A stretch of 64,000 bases of DNA. It comes from Pseudomonas sp. L5B5 (lineage in GTDB: Bacteria; Pseudomonadota; Gammaproteobacteria; Pseudomonadales; Pseudomonadaceae). Position numbers and translations under genes: made by a program. A model generated the notes under the pieces. It was not told the origin of the DNA. It was given only the letters and a program-made list of their open reading frames with translations, and did not search any database. Positions 43,670 through 52,821 of the stretch are shown here, in pieces. The stretch lies in NCBI RefSeq assembly GCF_020520285.1, contig NZ_CP084742.1, positions 4,712,001-4,776,000 of the forward strand. The letters are read 5' to 3'. Position 1 is the stretch's first letter; each line of letters begins with the position of its first letter.

Positions 43670-43972
43670 ATGTTGCATATCTTCTGCCCTCACTGCGGCG
43701 AACTGCGCTCCGAAGAGGAATTCCATTCGTCCGGCCAGGCCCATATCCCACGGCCGCTGGACCCCGGTGCCTGCACCGACGAGCAGTGGGGCGACTACCT
43801 GTTCTTCCGTGACAACCCCCGTGGCCTGCACCACGAACTGTGGATCCACGCCGCCGGTTGCCGCCAGTACTTCAACGCCACCCGCGACACCGTGACCTAC
43901 GAAATCCTCGAGACCTACAAGATCGGCACCCCGCCGCAATTCACCGCCAAGGCTGCTGGAGAGAAGGTATGA
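43670..43972 (+). CDS. soxD: Sarcosine oxidase delta subunit
   Basis: A 100-residue zinc-binding subunit. Cys6 and Cys9 (IFCPHCGE), His60 and Cys64 (WIHAAGC) fit the known zinc site of the delta subunit. ATG 43670 follows GAGGAG. The stop overlaps the soxA start by ATGA. Confidence 0.95.
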   Translation: MLHIFCPHCGELRSEEEFHSSGQAHIPRPLDPGACTDEQWGDYLFFRDNPRGLHHELWIHAAGCRQYFNATRDTVTYEILETYKIGTPPQFTAKAAGEKV

Positions 43973-46900
43973 GCCAGACCAATCGCCTGTCCAACGGCGG
44001 ACGCATCGACCGCAACAAGGTCCTGACCTTCACCTTCAACGGCCAGAACTACAAGGGCTTCGAGGGCGATACCCTGGCCTCGGCCCTGCTGGCCAATGGC
44101 GTGGACATCATCGGTCGCAGCTTCAAGTATTCGCGGCCCCGGGGCATTTTCGCCGCAGGCTGTGAAGAGCCCAACGCAGTGCTGCAGATCGGCGCCACCG
44201 AAGCCACCCAGATTCCCAACGTGCGTGCCACCCAGCAGGCGCTGTACCAGGGCCTGGTGGCCACCAGCACCAACGGCTGGCCCAGCGTCAATAACGACAT
44301 GATGGGGATTCTCGGCAAGGTCGGCGGCAAGCTGATGCCACCGGGCTTCTACTACAAGACCTTCATGTACCCGCAGTCGTTCTGGATGACCTACGAGAAG
44401 TACATTCGCAAGGCGGCGGGCCTGGGCCGTTCGCCGACCGAGAACGATCCGGACACCTACGACAACATGAACCAGCACTGCGACGTGCTGATCGTCGGCG
44501 CCGGCCCGGCAGGCCTCGCCGCTGCTCTGGCGGCGGCCCGCAGCGGTGCGCGGGTGATCCTCGCCGACGAGCAGGAAGAGTTCGGCGGCACCCTGCTGGA
44601 CAGCCGCGAGAGCCTGGACGGCAAGCCGGCAGCGGAGTGGGTGGCCAGCGCCATTGCCGAACTCAAGGCCTTGCCGGACGTACTGCTGCTGCCACGGGCC
44701 ACGGTCAACGGCTACCACGACCATAACTTCCTGACCATTCACGAACGCCTCACCGACCACCTGGGGGACCGTGCGCCCATCGGCCAGGTGCGCCAGCGCA
44801 TCCACCGAGTACGGGCCAAGCGTGTGGTGCTGGCTACCGGCGCCCATGAGCGGCCGCTGGTCTACGGCAACAACGACGTGCCGGGCAACATGCTGGCCGG
44901 CGCGGTATCCACCTACGTACGCCGTTATGGCGTGGCCCCGGGCAAGAAACTGGTGCTGTCGACCAACAACGACCACGCCTACCGCGTGGCCCTGGACTGG
45001 CTCGACGCCAGCCTGCAGGTGGTGGCCATCGCCGATGCGCGGCACAACCCCCGTGGCGCCCTGGTGGAGGAAGCCCGGGCCAAGGGCATCCGCATCCTGA
45101 CGTCCAGCGCGGTGATCGAGGCCCGCGGCAGCAAGCACGTGACCGGCGCCCGGGTGGCGGCCATCGACGTCAAGGCGCACAAGGTCACCAGCCCTGGCGA
45201 GTGGCTCGACTGCGACCTGATCGCCAGCTCCGGCGGCTACAGCCCGGTGGTGCACCTGGCGTCGCACCTGGGCGGCAAGCCGGTGTGGCGCGAAGACATC
45301 CTCGGTTTCGTGCCCGGTGAAGCGCCGCAGAAACGTGTGTGCGTGGGCGGCATCAATGGCGTCTACAGCCTGGGCGATGCCCTGGCGGATGGGTTCGAAG
45401 GCGGCGTGCGCGCGGCCAGCGAAGCCGGTTTCCAGGCGGTGGAGGGCGTATTGCCCAAGGCCTTGGCCCGCCTTGAAGAAGCGACCCTGGCGCTGTTCCA
45501 GGTGCCCCATGAAAAAGGCACCGCCCGGGCGCCGAAGCAATTCGTCGACCTGCAGAACGACGTCACCGCCGCCGCCATCGAACTGGCGACCCGCGAGGGT
45601 TTCGAGTCGGTGGAGCACGTCAAGCGCTACACCGCCCTGGGCTTCGGCACCGATCAGGGCAAGCTGGGTAACGTCAACGGCCTGGCCATCGCCGCCCGCT
45701 CGCTGAACGTCAGCATCCCGCAGATGGGCACCACCATGTTCCGCCCGAACTACACGCCGATCACCTTCGGCGCCGTGGCCGGCCGGCACTGCGGGCACAT
45801 TTTCGAGCCGGTGCGCTTCACCGCGCTGCATGCCTGGCATGTGAAGAACGGCGCCGAATTCGAGGACGTCGGCCAGTGGAAGCGCCCCTGGTATTTCCCG
45901 AAGAACGGCGAAGACCTGCATGCCGCGGTCAAGCGTGAATGCCAGGCCGTGCGCGACAGCGTCGGCCTGCTGGACGCCTCGACCCTGGGCAAGATCGACA
46001 TCCAGGGCCCCGACGCCCGGGAGTTCCTCAACCGCATCTACACCAACGCCTGGACCAAGCTCGACGTGGGCAAGGCCCGCTACGGCCTGATGTGCAAGGA
46101 AGACGGCATGGTCTTCGACGACGGCGTCACCGCCTGTCTGGCCGACAACCACTTCCTGATGACCACCACCACCGGCGGCGCCGCCCGGGTGCTGCAGTGG
46201 CTGGAGATCTATCAGCAGACCGAATGGCCGGACCTCAAGGTGTACTTCACCTCGGTCACCGACCACTGGGCCACCATGACCCTGTCCGGGCCCAACAGTC
46301 GCAAGCTGCTGAGCGAGGTCACCGACATCGACCTGGACAAGGACGGCTTCCCGTTCATGACCTGGAAGGAAGGCCTGGTGGGCGGCGTGCCGGCTCGGGT
46401 GTTCCGCATCTCCTTCACTGGCGAGCTGTCCTACGAGGTCAACGTCCAGGCCGACTACGCCATGGGTGTGCTGGAGCAGATCGTCGAAGCCGGCAAGAAG
46501 TACAACCTGACCCCTTATGGCACCGAGACCATGCACGTGCTGCGGGCCGAGAAGGGCTTCATCATCGTTGGCCAGGACACCGACGGCTCCATGACCCCGG
46601 ACGACCTGAACATGGGCTGGTGTGTGGGCCGGACCAAGCCGTTCTCCTGGATCGGCTGGCGCGGGATGAACCGCGAGGACTGCGTACGCGAGCAGCGCAA
46701 GCAACTGGTGGGCCTCAAGCCGATCGACCCGACCCAGTGGCTGCCGGAAGGCGCGCAGCTGGTGTTCAACCCCAAGCAGGCGATCCCGATGAGCATGGTG
46801 GGCCACGTGACGTCCAGCTATGCCCACAACTCCCTGGGTTATTCCTTCGCCCTGGGCGTGGTCAAGGGCGGCCTCCAGCGCCTGGGCGAGCGGGTCTTCG

Positions 46901-46986
46901 CGCCCCTGGCCGATGGCCGGGTGATCGAGGCGGAAATCGTTTCTTCGGTGTTCTTCGACCCCAAGGGTGATCGGCAGAACGTTTAA
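43969..46986 (+). CDS. soxA: Sarcosine oxidase alpha subunit
   Basis: A 1005-residue subunit that binds NAD and folate. The N-terminal part (FNGQNYKGFEGDTLASALLANGV, then RPRGIFAAGCEEPNA) is ferredoxin-like, followed by a dinucleotide-binding domain (VLIVGAGPAGLAAALAAARSG, about residue 170). The C-terminal 400 residues are a glycine-cleavage T-protein-like domain, which makes 5,10-methylene-THF from the methyl group. The frame is open upstream, but ATG 43969, coupled to soxD, is the natural start. Confidence 0.95.
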   Translation: MSQTNRLSNGGRIDRNKVLTFTFNGQNYKGFEGDTLASALLANGVDIIGRSFKYSRPRGIFAAGCEEPNAVLQIGATEATQIPNVRATQQALYQGLVATSTNGWPSVNNDMMGILGKVGGKLMPPGFYYKTFMYPQSFWMTYEKYIRKAAGLGRSPTENDPDTYDNMNQHCDVLIVGAGPAGLAAALAAARSGARVILADEQEEFGGTLLDSRESLDGKPAAEWVASAIAELKALPDVLLLPRATVNGYHDHNFLTIHERLTDHLGDRAPIGQVRQRIHRVRAKRVVLATGAHERPLVYGNNDVPGNMLAGAVSTYVRRYGVAPGKKLVLSTNNDHAYRVALDWLDASLQVVAIADARHNPRGALVEEARAKGIRILTSSAVIEARGSKHVTGARVAAIDVKAHKVTSPGEWLDCDLIASSGGYSPVVHLASHLGGKPVWREDILGFVPGEAPQKRVCVGGINGVYSLGDALADGFEGGVRAASEAGFQAVEGVLPKALARLEEATLALFQVPHEKGTARAPKQFVDLQNDVTAAAIELATREGFESVEHVKRYTALGFGTDQGKLGNVNGLAIAARSLNVSIPQMGTTMFRPNYTPITFGAVAGRHCGHIFEPVRFTALHAWHVKNGAEFEDVGQWKRPWYFPKNGEDLHAAVKRECQAVRDSVGLLDASTLGKIDIQGPDAREFLNRIYTNAWTKLDVGKARYGLMCKEDGMVFDDGVTACLADNHFLMTTTTGGAARVLQWLEIYQQTEWPDLKVYFTSVTDHWATMTLSGPNSRKLLSEVTDIDLDKDGFPFMTWKEGLVGGVPARVFRISFTGELSYEVNVQADYAMGVLEQIVEAGKKYNLTPYGTETMHVLRAEKGFIIVGQDTDGSMTPDDLNMGWCVGRTKPFSWIGWRGMNREDCVREQRKQLVGLKPIDPTQWLPEGAQLVFNPKQAIPMSMVGHVTSSYAHNSLGYSFALGVVKGGLQRLGERVFAPLADGRVIEAEIVSSVFFDPKGDRQNV

Positions 46987-46992
46987 CCAGAT

Positions 46993-47052
46993 CCCGTAGG
47001 AGCGAGGCTTGCCCGCGACATGCTCATCGCGGGCAAGCACCGCTCCTACGGG
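46993..47052. repeat. REP-like near-perfect hairpin between soxA and soxG
   Basis: CCCGTAGGAGCGAGGCTTGC and its complement pair almost perfectly over 26 bp with an 8-nt loop. Because it lies inside the operon, it may stabilise the soxBDA part of the mRNA or lower soxG expression. Confidence 0.85.
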
Positions 47053-47083
47053 TGTGATGCAAGAATTTGAAGACAGGTGCTCT

Positions 47084-47716
47084 ATGACCGCAGTCAACGT
47101 TTACCAACAGCGCCCCACCACCGGGGCCAAGGCCGAGTCGTCGTTGCATCACGCTGACCTGCCAAGCCTGGTGGGCAAGGGTCGCAAGAACGCCGGGGTG
47201 ACCCTGCGCGAGAAAAAACTGCTCGGCCACCTGACGATCCGTGGCGACGGCCACGACCCGGCCTTCGCCGCCGGTGTACACAAGGCCCTGGGCATCGAAT
47301 TGCCAGGTGCCTTGAGCGTGGTGGTCAAGGGTGAGGCCAGCCTGCAGTGGCTGGGCCCGGATGAGTGGCTGCTGATCGTGCCCAGCGGCGAAGAGTTCGC
47401 CGCCGAGCAGAACCTGCGCGAGGCCCTGGGCGACCTGCACATCCAGATCGTCAATGTCAGCGGTGGCCAGCAGATCCTCGAGCTGTCCGGCCCCGACGTG
47501 CGCCAGGTCCTGATGAAGTCCACCAGCTACGATGTACATCCCAGCAACTTTCCGGTGGGCAAGGCAGTGGGCACGGTGTTCGCCAAGTCGCAACTGGTGA
47601 TCCGTCGTACCGGTGAAGACACCTGGGAACTGCTGGTGCGCCGCAGCTTCTCCGATTACTGGTGGATGTGGCTGCAGGACGCCGCGGCCGAATACGGCCT
47701 CAGCGTCCAGGCCTGA
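47084..47716 (+). CDS. soxG: Sarcosine oxidase gamma subunit
   Basis: A 210-residue subunit with a T-protein-like fold. The patterns LQWLGPDEWLLIVP, VNVSGGQQILELSGPDVRQVLMKSTSYDVHP and WELLVRRSFSDYWWMWL are typical of SoxG. The start is ATG 47084 behind CAGGTG. It is separated from soxA by a REP hairpin. Confidence 0.93.
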   Translation: MTAVNVYQQRPTTGAKAESSLHHADLPSLVGKGRKNAGVTLREKKLLGHLTIRGDGHDPAFAAGVHKALGIELPGALSVVVKGEASLQWLGPDEWLLIVPSGEEFAAEQNLREALGDLHIQIVNVSGGQQILELSGPDVRQVLMKSTSYDVHPSNFPVGKAVGTVFAKSQLVIRRTGEDTWELLVRRSFSDYWWMWLQDAAAEYGLSVQA

Positions 47717-47723
47717 ACCCTTG

Positions 47724-47780
47724 TCACGGGCAAGCCTCGCGCCTGCGGTGAGGTTGTAGGAGCGAGGCTTGCCCGCGATT
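47724..47780. repeat. REP-like inverted pair (GTAGGAGCGAGG family)
   Basis: A short reverse arm (CGGGCAAGCCTCGCGCCT) and a forward arm (GTAGGAGCGAGGCTTGCCCG) lie between soxG and purU. Confidence 0.75.
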
Positions 47781-47823
47781 CGACCGCGTAGCGGTTGCCT
47801 ATCAAGAACAGGAGTTATCCAGC

Positions 47824-48681
47824 ATGAGCCGCGCCCCCGATACATGGATCTTGACTGCCGACTGCCCCAGCGTGCTCGGCACGGTGGACGCGGTGACCCG
47901 CTTTCTGTTCGAACAGGGCTGTTATGTCACCGAACACCATTCCTTCGATGACCGGCTCTCGGGGCGTTTCTTCATTCGCGTGGAGTTTCGCCAGCCCGAT
48001 GGCCTCGACGAGCAGGGCTTTCTCCAGGGCCTGGCGGAGCGGGCCAAGGCCTTCGAAATGAATTTCGAACTGACCGCGCCCAACTATCGACCCAAGGTGG
48101 TGATCATGGTCTCCAAGGCCGACCACTGCCTCAATGACCTGCTCTATCGCCAGCGCATCGGCCAGTTGCCCATGGACGTGGTGGCGGTGGTGTCCAACCA
48201 CCCGGACCTCAAGCCCCTGGCCGACTGGCACCAGATTCCCTACCACCATTTTCCCCTCGACCCCAACGACAAGCCGGCCCAGGAACGCCAGGTCTGGCAG
48301 GTGATCGAGGCGTCCGGCGCCGAGCTGGTGATCCTTGCCCGCTACATGCAGGTGCTGTCGCCGGAGCTGTGCCGCAAGCTCGATGGCAAGGCGATCAATA
48401 TCCATCACTCGCTGCTGCCGGGATTCAAGGGTGCCAAGCCCTACCACCAGGCCTACAACAAGGGCGTGAAGCTGGTGGGGGCCACCGCCCACTACATCAA
48501 CAACGACCTGGACGAAGGCCCGATCATCGCCCAGGGCGTGGAGGTGGTGGACCACAGTTACTACCCCGAGGACCTGATCGCCAAGGGCCGCGATATTGAG
48601 GGCCTGACCCTGGCCCGGGCGGTGGGTTATCACATCGAGCGGCGGGTGTTCCTCAACGGCAATCGCACGGTAGTGCTTTAA
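47824..48681 (+). CDS. purU: Formyltetrahydrofolate deformylase
   Basis: A 285-residue enzyme that hydrolyses 10-formyl-THF to formate and THF, balancing the folate pool during sarcosine oxidation. An N-terminal ACT domain (residues 1-85) precedes a formyltransferase domain with the catalytic pattern INIHHSLLPGFKGAKPY and GATAHYINNDLDEGPIIAQ. ATG 47824 follows AGGAGTT. This is the copy linked to sox genes in Pseudomonas. Confidence 0.94.
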   Translation: MSRAPDTWILTADCPSVLGTVDAVTRFLFEQGCYVTEHHSFDDRLSGRFFIRVEFRQPDGLDEQGFLQGLAERAKAFEMNFELTAPNYRPKVVIMVSKADHCLNDLLYRQRIGQLPMDVVAVVSNHPDLKPLADWHQIPYHHFPLDPNDKPAQERQVWQVIEASGAELVILARYMQVLSPELCRKLDGKAINIHHSLLPGFKGAKPYHQAYNKGVKLVGATAHYINNDLDEGPIIAQGVEVVDHSYYPEDLIAKGRDIEGLTLARAVGYHIERRVFLNGNRTVVL

Positions 48682-48689
48682 ACCAGGTC

Positions 48690-48814
48690 TCAAGCTGCAA
48701 GCCTCAAGCGGCAAGCTTCAAGCGAGAGGCGACAAGCAAAAAAGCGACACGCTCCAAGCCGCAAGAACGCGGTGTGTACTCTTCTTGCGGCTTGAAGCTT
48801 GCCGCTTGAAGCTC
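48690..48814. repeat. Inverted repeat of the GCAAGCTTCAAGC type
   Basis: CTCAAGCGGCAAGCTTCAAG and GCTTGAAGCTTGCCGCTTGA form the arms, separated by about 80 bp that contains further AAGC-type words. Such sequences are common between Pseudomonas genes. It lies between purU and fdhA. Confidence 0.75.
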
Positions 48815-48855
48815 GCTCCACTTTCGTCACAACAACAACTACAGAGGTGACAAGC

Positions 48856-50055
48856 ATGTCTGGTAATCGTGGTGTGGTGTATCTGGGCAGCGGCAAGGTC
48901 GAGGTACAGAAGATCGACTATCCGAAAATGCAGGACCCGCGTGGCAAGAAGATCGAGCACGGTGTCATCCTGCGCGTGGTTTCCACCAACATCTGCGGTT
49001 CGGACCAGCACATGGTCCGAGGCCGTACCACTGCCCAGGTCGGCCTGGTGCTGGGCCATGAGATCACCGGCGAGGTGATCGAAAAGGGCAGCGACGTGGA
49101 GAACCTGAAGATCGGCGACCTGGTTTCGGTGCCCTTCAACGTGGCCTGCGGGCGCTGCCGTTCCTGCAAGGAGCAGCACACCGGGGTCTGCCTGACCGTC
49201 AACCCGGCCCGTGCCGGCGGTGCCTACGGTTACGTCGACATGGGCGACTGGACCGGTGGCCAGGCCGAGTACGTGCTGGTGCCTTACGCCGACTTCAACC
49301 TGCTGAAGCTGCCGAACCGTGACAAGGCCATGGAGAAGATCCGCGACCTGACATGCTTGTCCGACATCCTGCCCACCGGCTACCACGGCGCGGTGACCGC
49401 AGGCGTCGGCCCGGGCAGCACCGTGTATGTGGCCGGGGCCGGTCCGGTGGGCCTGGCGGCGGCTGCTTCCGCGCGCCTGCTGGGGGCGGCGGTGGTGATC
49501 GTGGGCGACGTCAACCCGGTGCGCCTGGCCCATGCCAAGGCCCAGGGCTTCGAGATCGCCGACCTGTCCAAGGACACTCCGCTGCACGAGCAGATCGCCG
49601 ACCTGCTGGGCGAGCCGGAAGTGGATTGTGCGGTGGACGCGGTGGGCTTCGAGGCCCGTGGCCATGGCCATGCCGGCGCGCAGCACGAGGCCCCGGCCAC
49701 GGTACTCAACTCGCTGATGGGCGTGGTGCGGGTGGCGGGCAAGATCGGTATTCCCGGCCTGTACGTCACTGAGGACCCGGGCGCGGTGGACGCGGCGGCG
49801 AAGATCGGCAGCCTGAGCATCCGCTTCGGCCTGGGCTGGGCCAAGTCCCACAGCTTCCACACCGGCCAGACTCCGGTGATGAAGTACAACCGCCAGCTGA
49901 TGCAGGCCATCATGTGGGACCGGATCAACATCGCCGAAGTGGTGGGCGTACAGGTCATCAGCCTCGACGACGCGCCACGTGGCTACGGCGAGTTCGATGC
50001 CGGCGTGCCGAAGAAATTCGTCATCGACCCGCACAAGCTGTTCAGCGCAGCCTGA
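48856..50055 (+). CDS. fdhA: Glutathione-independent formaldehyde dehydrogenase
   Basis: A 399-residue zinc alcohol dehydrogenase-type enzyme that oxidises formaldehyde released by betaine and methyl-glycine demethylation to formate. Zinc ligands are visible in ICGSDQHM and LGHEITGEV, and the structural zinc in CGRCRSCKEQHTGVC. The NAD motif is VYVAGAGPVGLAAAASARLLG. ATG 48856 follows GAGGTGA. A strong terminator follows, so fdhA ends the glyA-sox-purU-fdhA group. Confidence 0.94.
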   Translation: MSGNRGVVYLGSGKVEVQKIDYPKMQDPRGKKIEHGVILRVVSTNICGSDQHMVRGRTTAQVGLVLGHEITGEVIEKGSDVENLKIGDLVSVPFNVACGRCRSCKEQHTGVCLTVNPARAGGAYGYVDMGDWTGGQAEYVLVPYADFNLLKLPNRDKAMEKIRDLTCLSDILPTGYHGAVTAGVGPGSTVYVAGAGPVGLAAAASARLLGAAVVIVGDVNPVRLAHAKAQGFEIADLSKDTPLHEQIADLLGEPEVDCAVDAVGFEARGHGHAGAQHEAPATVLNSLMGVVRVAGKIGIPGLYVTEDPGAVDAAAKIGSLSIRFGLGWAKSHSFHTGQTPVMKYNRQLMQAIMWDRINIAEVVGVQVISLDDAPRGYGEFDAGVPKKFVIDPHKLFSAA

Positions 50056-50072
50056 GACCTGCGATAGCGACG

Positions 50073-50098
50073 AAGGGCGACCCACGGGTCGCCCTTTT
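50073..50098 (+). terminator. Rho-independent terminator after fdhA
   Basis: AAGGGCGAC and GTCGCCCTT pair over 9 bp around a six-base loop; the stem ends in a T-run. Confidence 0.85.
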
Positions 50099-50111
50099 CG
50101 TTGCCGAACCC

Positions 50112-50172
50112 TGTAGCCGCTGTCGAGCACCAGCGAGGCTGCGTACGGGTGCGCAGCGCCCGCCAGCCGGCC
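50112..50172. repeat. REP-like element (GTAGCCGCTG family)
   Basis: A single arm starting GTAGCCGCTGTCGAGCACCA lies between fdhA and the convergent hypothetical gene. Confidence 0.65.
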
Positions 50173-50178
50173 ACAGGA

Positions 50179-50748
50179 TCAATAGCCTTGGCCGGGGTAG
50201 CTGAACCAGTGTTGTCCGTTGAGTACCTGGGTGACGAACGCCGGGTCATACAAGCCCGGCACATCGCGCTGGAAACGCGAACGCCACTGCGGCAGCCACC
50301 AGTAGTCCAGGGCCGTGCCTCTTGGGAACAGCACCAGCCCCATGACAGCGTTGTCGATGGCGCCACGCTGATGCAGCTCATGGGTGGCGTCCATCCAGCC
50401 CAGGTAATGATCGATGGGCAACGAGAGCATCAGGGCCGTGGCATGCACCTTCTGCGTCTCGCTCTGCTGCGGGTTTGCCAGCAGCGCCAGCGCTTCGCAG
50501 TAATGGACCTCGGGCTGCTGGACAAGCGCCTGGGCCGCCGGGTCTTGAAGAATGCCCAGGGGGCCGCCGTCGGCTCGCCAATCGGCGCCCTGGCTGTCGT
50601 TGACATACTGGTTGATGAAGTCGCTCAAGGGCCCGGACGCAGCGGGCGACCCCGGACATGAGGCAGCATCGATCGGCGTGCCGATTCTCCAGATGGCCAC
50701 GAATGCCATCAGGGCCAGCACCGTGCAGCAGTAAAGAACAGGTTTCAT
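50179..50748 (-). CDS. Hypothetical protein with N-terminal membrane segment
   Basis: A 189-residue protein that I do not recognise. An N-terminal hydrophobic stretch (VLYCCTVLALMAFVAIW) suggests a signal anchor or signal peptide, with the rest in the periplasm. The C-terminal part is rich in tryptophan and tyrosine (DYWWLPQWRSRF). I chose ATG 50748, which begins the hydrophobic stretch; the longer open frame upstream lacks support. It is convergent with fdhA and divergent from the DUF2780 gene. Confidence 0.6.
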   Translation of the reverse strand: MKPVLYCCTVLALMAFVAIWRIGTPIDAASCPGSPAASGPLSDFINQYVNDSQGADWRADGGPLGILQDPAAQALVQQPEVHYCEALALLANPQQSETQKVHATALMLSLPIDHYLGWMDATHELHQRGAIDNAVMGLVLFPRGTALDYWWLPQWRSRFQRDVPGLYDPAFVTQVLNGQHWFSYPGQGY

Positions 50749-50996
50749 AGGGGCTCGCTTGCTGTGTTGCGCCGAAGAATGCAGGTCTTTGCCAGCGCTG
50801 TCGACCTGGCGTAAACCGGCCCATGACGCCCTGCTGTCATTCATCGCACCGGTCGTTGGTGGCACCGCTGGTCGACTAGATTTCAAGCAACCGGGGATCT
50901 GCCTGTGCCCCGGAACATTCGTGCCTGGACCTAGTCAAACGGCTGTTTTCCCGCCACCCGATTCCGGGTGGTTTCTCGTCCCATGAGGTTGTTTCG

Positions 50997-51563
50997 ATGA
51001 ATATTCCACGCGGTTTCGCCCTGGCTACCCTGATGACCCTGGCAGCCGGTTCGGCCCTGGCTGGCGGTTTCAGCCTGAACGATGCGGCCAATGCCATTTC
51101 CGGCATGCAGGGTGGCGACAAGGCCGCCGCTGCGGCACCGACCTCGCAGACCGCCGGCCTGCTCGGCGCCCTGGGGTCGCAACTCAACGTCACGCCGCAA
51201 CAGGCCATCGGTGGTACCGGTGCCATGCTCGGCCTGGCGAAGAACCAACTGAGTGGTTCGGACTACTCGCAACTGAGCAAGAGCGTGCCGGGCCTGGACA
51301 AGCTCTCCGGCAGCAATGCCCTGGGCAGCCTCGGTGCCCTGGGTGGTCTGCTCGGCCAGTCGTCGGGCCAGAACGCCGGGCTGGACAACGCCCTGGGTAA
51401 CGTCAAGAACACCAGTGACCTGAACAACGCCTTCGGCGCACTGGGCATGGACAGCGGCATGATCGGGCAATTCGCCCCGGTGATCCTGCAGTACCTGGGC
51501 CAGCAAGGCGTCGGCGGCTCACTGCTGCAAAGCCTGAGCAGCATCTGGGGTGTTGCCAAGTAA
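50997..51563 (+). CDS. DUF2780-type secreted protein
   Basis: A 188-residue protein with a signal peptide (MNIPRGFALATLMTLAAGSALA). The mature part is low in charge and rich in Gly, Leu, Ser and Ala (LLGALGSQLNVTPQQAIGGTGAML), typical of DUF2780 proteins in Vibrio and Pseudomonas. Function unknown. Start ATG 50997. A CCACCCG/CGGGTGG hairpin lies just upstream (50954-50971). Confidence 0.78.
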   Translation: MNIPRGFALATLMTLAAGSALAGGFSLNDAANAISGMQGGDKAAAAAPTSQTAGLLGALGSQLNVTPQQAIGGTGAMLGLAKNQLSGSDYSQLSKSVPGLDKLSGSNALGSLGALGGLLGQSSGQNAGLDNALGNVKNTSDLNNAFGALGMDSGMIGQFAPVILQYLGQQGVGGSLLQSLSSIWGVAK

Positions 51564-51668
51564 GGTGACGGGCCTCGGTGCCACGGCGCCGGGGCCAATC
51601 CTCCAGTGTTCGGCGAATCGGGCCTGTGATATATCTCGCGCCCCGTTTTCCAAGGAAGCCCGAACGCG

Positions 51669-52097
51669 ATGTTCATGGATGCACTGAAGATGTCCCTGCC
51701 CGCCAACGCGGTGCTTGGTTTTACCCTCTACATGCTGGGCGCGGCCCTGGTGTTCGCTCTCTACGCATTCATCTACACCCGCCTGACGCCCCACAACGAG
51801 TTCGCCCTGATCCGCCAGGGCAACACTGCGGCGGCCATTGCCTTGTCCGGTGCGTTGCTGGGGTTCGCGATCCCGGTGGCCAGCGCGATTTCCCATTCGA
51901 TCTCGATCATCGACTTCCTGCTCTGGGCCGCGATTGCCGCCGTGGTGCAGTTGCTGGCGCTGCTTGCCGTGAGCCTGACGCTCAAGGGCTTGTCCCGGCG
52001 CATCGTCGACCAGGAGAACGCCGCGGCGATCCTGGTGGCATCGGTCTCTGTTGGTGTCGGCCTGCTGAATGCGGCCTGCATGACCCCTTCGGTCTGA
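51669..52097 (+). CDS. yjfL: DUF350 membrane protein (YjfL-like)
   Basis: A 142-residue inner-membrane protein with four hydrophobic segments, of the DUF350 family. The motif ALIRQGNTAAAIALSGALLGFAIPVASAI is the family hallmark. With the next two genes it forms the conserved yjfL-yjfM-yjfC set of gamma-proteobacteria, whose job is unknown. The start is ATG 51669; ATG 51675 is also possible. Confidence 0.82.
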   Translation: MFMDALKMSLPANAVLGFTLYMLGAALVFALYAFIYTRLTPHNEFALIRQGNTAAAIALSGALLGFAIPVASAISHSISIIDFLLWAAIAAVVQLLALLAVSLTLKGLSRRIVDQENAAAILVASVSVGVGLLNAACMTPSV

Positions 52098-52107
52098 GGG
52101 CGCCGCC

Positions 52108-52821
52108 ATGAAACGCAGTAAGAGCGTGCGCCTGGTGCTGCTGGGCAGCGTGCCGTTCGCCCTGGCGGCCTGTGACGGCCAGCCCCAGGCGACCCGGGAA
52201 GTGCGCCAGACCCAGAATTTCAGCAGCGTCAGCGAATGCGAACGGGCGCAGATTCCGTCCGCCATTTGCCAGGCTGCCCGCGATGACGCCCGCGAACGTG
52301 GGGAGCGTGTGGCCCCGCGCTACCTGGACCTGCAACGTTGCGAGGAGGATTTCGTCACCGCCAACTGCATGGTCTCGCGCGATAACCGAGCCTATGTGCC
52401 GATTTCCAGCGGTTTTGCCCTGACCTCCCAGCGCACGGTGCCGGACAAGCCCGAGGAAGAACAGCAACAGACCAGCTCCAGTGGTGGTGGTGGTGGTGGT
52501 GGTGGTGGTGGTGGTGGTGGTGGCTCCAGCTCGGGTTCGCGTTTCTGGCGCTGGATAGGCCTGGACTCGACCCCTGAACCACGCTATTTCAGCGAGGCCC
52601 TGTATAAGCAGCGCGATGGTCGTGGCGGTACCCAGCTGAGCACCCTCAGCCAGCAGGTGGAGGCCGGCAAGACCTTCTCCGGTGCCAGTGGCGGGCGCTT
52701 CGGGATTTCCAGCCCGGAACACTTCACCAGCGCCGGCAACCCGCTGGCCGGCGCCCATGAAGTGGTCAGCCGCAGCGGCTTCGGTTCCTCCAGCCGCAGC
52801 AGTTGGAGCTTCGGTTCTTGA
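52108..52821 (+). CDS. yjfM: DUF1190 lipoprotein-like protein (YjfM/YgiB-like)
   Basis: A 237-residue protein of the DUF1190 family. The N-terminus VRLVLLGSVPFALAAC has a lipobox-like end (AAC), so it may be a lipoprotein. The core SVSECERAQIPSAICQAARDDA and FVTANCMVS hold conserved cysteines. A run of 14 glycines (about residues 126-139), encoded by 13 GGT and one GGC, separates it from a Ser/Gly-rich C-terminal part. The stop overlaps the likely TTG start of the next gene. Confidence 0.82.
   Translation: MKRSKSVRLVLLGSVPFALAACDGQPQATREVRQTQNFSSVSECERAQIPSAICQAARDDARERGERVAPRYLDLQRCEEDFVTANCMVSRDNRAYVPISSGFALTSQRTVPDKPEEEQQQTSSSGGGGGGGGGGGGGGSSSGSRFWRWIGLDSTPEPRYFSEALYKQRDGRGGTQLSTLSQQVEAGKTFSGASGGRFGISSPEHFTSAGNPLAGAHEVVSRSGFGSSSRSSWSFGS
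52483..52521 (+). repeat. (GGT)13 microsatellite in yjfM
   Basis: Thirteen uninterrupted GGT triplets encode glycine. Slippage here would change linker length without shifting frame. Confidence 0.9.

Noticed and set aside
52355..52582. A minus-strand ORF with a run of histidines
   Set aside because: The histidines are the reverse reading of the (GGT)13 tract in yjfM; there is no independent support.
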